A DNA stretch of 26,555 bases from an uncultured Eubacteriales bacterium. Its GTDB lineage: Bacteria; Bacillota; Clostridia; Monoglobales; Monoglobaceae. The notes beneath the pieces are model-generated. The model had not been told where the DNA came from, searched no databases, and worked only from the letters and a program-made list of their open reading frames with translations. The stretch is taken from positions 1-26,555 of the forward strand of contig URAN01000037.1 of the NCBI GenBank assembly GCA_900545865.1. The letters are read 5' to 3'. A program made the translations under genes and the position numbers. Positions 24,914-26,555 of the stretch are shown here, piece after piece. The number at the start of each line of letters is the position of its first letter. The stretch's first letter is position 1.

Positions 24914-26497
24914 TTAATTTTTTCGGCTTATTCCGAAAATGTAACTCACAGGATTTTCGGTACTGGGTTTACGTTTTCTTTGCTTTGCCGCTCCAAATTC
25001 TTTTTCCGCATATCGTGTAAAACATTTTGAAAATGCATTAAGTGATATGCTTACCTCATACGTATTTATAAAATCATTATACACATCGGTCATATAAATT
25101 CCGTTATCATCAGCCTTTTTAAAATTTTTAACTAAGTACGAATATATCATTGCAGTTATGTTTGTGTCTGTGGTATTGGTGTGATATATACCGTAAACAG
25201 AGTTTAGGTCATACTCTCCCGCAAAAGTATAATTGCACTGTTTTAGCTGATAATACGCATTTATTGCTTTCGAGACAACGCCCGATTTTTCGTATTGAAA
25301 TTTATCCAAAAGACAATAATCTTGCCGCTTTTTCGGCACGGAATAGTTAAAAGGAATCTGTACTATTCGGCGAAAGAACGCTTCATCATCCCCTTTGGTT
25401 AAAAGGGGATGATTTGTTGCGAGAATAAAGTCCGCCACGCATCTGAATTTTACTCGGTCTTTATACTTTACATCAGCGGATACAATATCGTTGCCGGTGA
25501 ATTGTTTAAGCTTGCTGACCGATTTTGCATCCAACGGTTCGGAAGGCAAATCCGGAGATATACATAAGGCTTTCCCTTCTAAATCGGATGCGGCAAATCT
25601 TTCGCTGAGTTCATGAATGTCTATGTCCGATACAGAGTCTTCGTTAAAAAGACTGCGTATGAACGATGATAAAACGGATTTACCCGAATTTGAACAGCCT
25701 TGAAGCAGAAACAATACCTTTGCGCTTGTATCGGGAGTCAAAATATATCCTATCATTTGATATATTCGCTCTTGGAGTAATGAGTCCGAACCTGTGATGC
25801 CTGCTAAAAACCTATCAAAGTTTGGCGTAAATGTTTTGCTGCTGCAGTAATCACATTCAATACAGTACGTTGTGAAATACCTACTGTTATGCGGATATAA
25901 CTTTCCGTCACCAATATCAAGAACACCATTCTTAAATGATACAAAGCGTGTATTCTCATCGGTTGGCTCAAATATCAGAGTTGGTTCATGCCTGACAAAT
26001 GCGAGAATGTCCGCCAGACATTTGGATGTTCCGATTTTTCTGATGCTTTCGCGGCAAAATTGTACTATCGTTCTTTTAGCATCCGAATCGGACAATTTCT
26101 TATAGTAGCACCCTGTATAGATATAGATTGCCTCTCCGTAAACCTTTATACAAACGGTTCTGATAAAAGCTTGAGCAATTTTATACGCTGAACATTTATC
26201 GGGGACAATTACACCGAAATCATCGTTGCTGTCAGCGGATTTGTTCAATGTATTAGGAGAGAATCGCTGTGGTACTGCCGTTTGAACGGTGCTGCTTGAT
26301 TGTTCTTGACTTTGCATTAATTTGTCAGTTTGCTCATCTATCCATTTTTGCCGCTCTCTTTCTTTTGCCTGTTGAGTTGCCTCTTCATCAAAAAAGACAA
26401 TAGGACAGTTCTGTGTTTTGCTATCATCATTATACCATACGATCGGCGTGTTATATGGCATACGACTTACTATATTCTTAACTTCATTACGCGTCAT
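24914..26497 (-). CDS. Superfamily 3 helicase of a phage/plasmid element (D5/P4 type)
   Basis: 527 residues. Residues 1-100 are polar and Gln/Ser-rich and contain no primase motifs. Residues ~100-255 fit the D5_N-type region (ENTRFVSFKNGVLDI, with a Cys cluster CIECDYC that may bind metal). The helicase core follows: Walker A GCSNSGKS with K273, Walker B region ALCISPDLP, sensor ATNHP with N362, and arginine finger FFRRI. This is the C-terminal helicase of phage/plasmid primases (P4 alpha-like), which unwinds DNA at the element's own origin. The usual N-terminal primase-polymerase domain is missing, so it may be a stand-alone replicative helicase with a separate primase. The ATG at 26497 has only a weak ribosome binding site (GTGAAATAA), so a nearby alternative start is possible. 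It marks a plasmid- or phage-derived element extending beyond the right edge. Confidence 0.9.
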   Translation of the reverse strand: MTRNEVKNIVSRMPYNTPIVWYNDDSKTQNCPIVFFDEEATQQAKERERQKWIDEQTDKLMQSQEQSSSTVQTAVPQRFSPNTLNKSADSNDDFGVIVPDKCSAYKIAQAFIRTVCIKVYGEAIYIYTGCYYKKLSDSDAKRTIVQFCRESIRKIGTSKCLADILAFVRHEPTLIFEPTDENTRFVSFKNGVLDIGDGKLYPHNSRYFTTYCIECDYCSSKTFTPNFDRFLAGITGSDSLLQERIYQMIGYILTPDTSAKVLFLLQGCSNSGKSVLSSFIRSLFNEDSVSDIDIHELSERFAASDLEGKALCISPDLPSEPLDAKSVSKLKQFTGNDIVSADVKYKDRVKFRCVADFILATNHPLLTKGDDEAFFRRIVQIPFNYSVPKKRQDYCLLDKFQYEKSGVVSKAINAYYQLKQCNYTFAGEYDLNSVYGIYHTNTTDTNITAMIYSYLVKNFKKADDNGIYMTDVYNDFINTYEVSISLNAFSKCFTRYAEKEFGAAKQRKRKPSTENPVSYIFGISRKN

Positions 26498-26513
26498 TTA
26501 TTTCACGTATAAT

Positions 26514-26542
26514 AAAAATCAGTCAGAAAGGGGCTGATTTTT
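26514..26542. terminator. Palindrome with A/T tails upstream of the helicase gene
   Basis: AAAAATCAG (26514-26522), 11-nt loop, CTGATTTTT (26534-26542). It reads as a terminator in either direction. On the minus strand it would end a transcript arriving from the unseen neighbour to the right before the helicase gene. Confidence 0.55.
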
Positions 26543-26555
26543 ATTATTTCTCCCT

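Noticed and set aside
24918..24936. TTTTCGG/CCGAAAA inverted repeat at the helicase stop codon
   Set aside because: Lies within the last codons and is not followed by a T-tract on the minus strand, so it is not a convincing terminator.
1..26555. CRISPR array, tRNA or rRNA genes
   Set aside because: No regularly spaced repeats, tRNA cloverleaf or rRNA sequence was seen in any gap between genes.

Overview
The window looks like a glycan-degradation region of a Gram-positive, moderately AT-rich gut-type member of the Clostridia. The basis is: strong AGGAGG-type ribosome binding sites before most genes, TTGACA/TATAAT promoters, S-layer homology (SLH) surface proteins, and several glycoside hydrolases (GHs) typical of plant- or host-glycan degraders. 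SLH-rich pectin degraders such as Monoglobus are a possible relative, but this is an inference that sequence reading alone cannot settle.

Layout. (1) 1-482 is the C-terminal end of a gene cut by the window edge, probably a clan GH-A-type hydrolase, closed by a bidirectional terminator it shares with the next gene. (2) 593-1438 (-) is an AraC-family regulator. Its promoter physically overlaps a divergent promoter firing rightwards into a ~270-nt leader. (3) 1780-17236 (+) is a tightly spaced six-gene unit (gaps of 10-21 nt) in which every product has a signal peptide: two SLH-domain proteins, two large GH-A-type hydrolases (one with a C-terminal CBM9-like module), and two large proteins built from jelly-roll (LamG/concanavalin-like) modules plus Ig-like SbsA-type modules. 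(4) A regulated junction at 17237-17456 holds a hairpin, a good promoter and two direct repeats 21 bp apart just upstream of it. (5) 17457-22914 (+) is a three-gene unit of hydrolases without signal peptides (GH2, GH30, GH20), closed by a rho-independent terminator. (6) 22915-24598 is scrambled: a 3' fragment of a GH78 alpha-L-rhamnosidase gene (-) abuts head-to-head with a 5'-truncated BNR/sialidase-like gene (+). A 25-bp near-repeat lies on each side, followed by a stretch of hairpins and T8 tracts. (7) 24599-26497 (-) belongs to a mobile element: a 71-aa unknown protein and an SF3 (D5/P4-type) helicase without a primase domain.

How it may work together (inference): the secreted operon would bind and cut a large glycan at the cell surface, with the SLH proteins as wall anchors and the jelly-roll proteins as binding factors. 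The products would be imported by a transporter not present here and finished in the cytoplasm by GH2, GH30 and GH20. The AraC regulator may respond to the imported sugar. The substrate is not determined by the sequence; the enzyme mixture would fit a branched heteroglycan. The right end has been eroded by rearrangement next to a mobile element.

The most promising candidate for something undescribed is the SLH + hydrolase + jelly-roll operon, in which large parts of the SLH and jelly-roll proteins match no family I can name. The CAZyme/mobile-element junction is the second.
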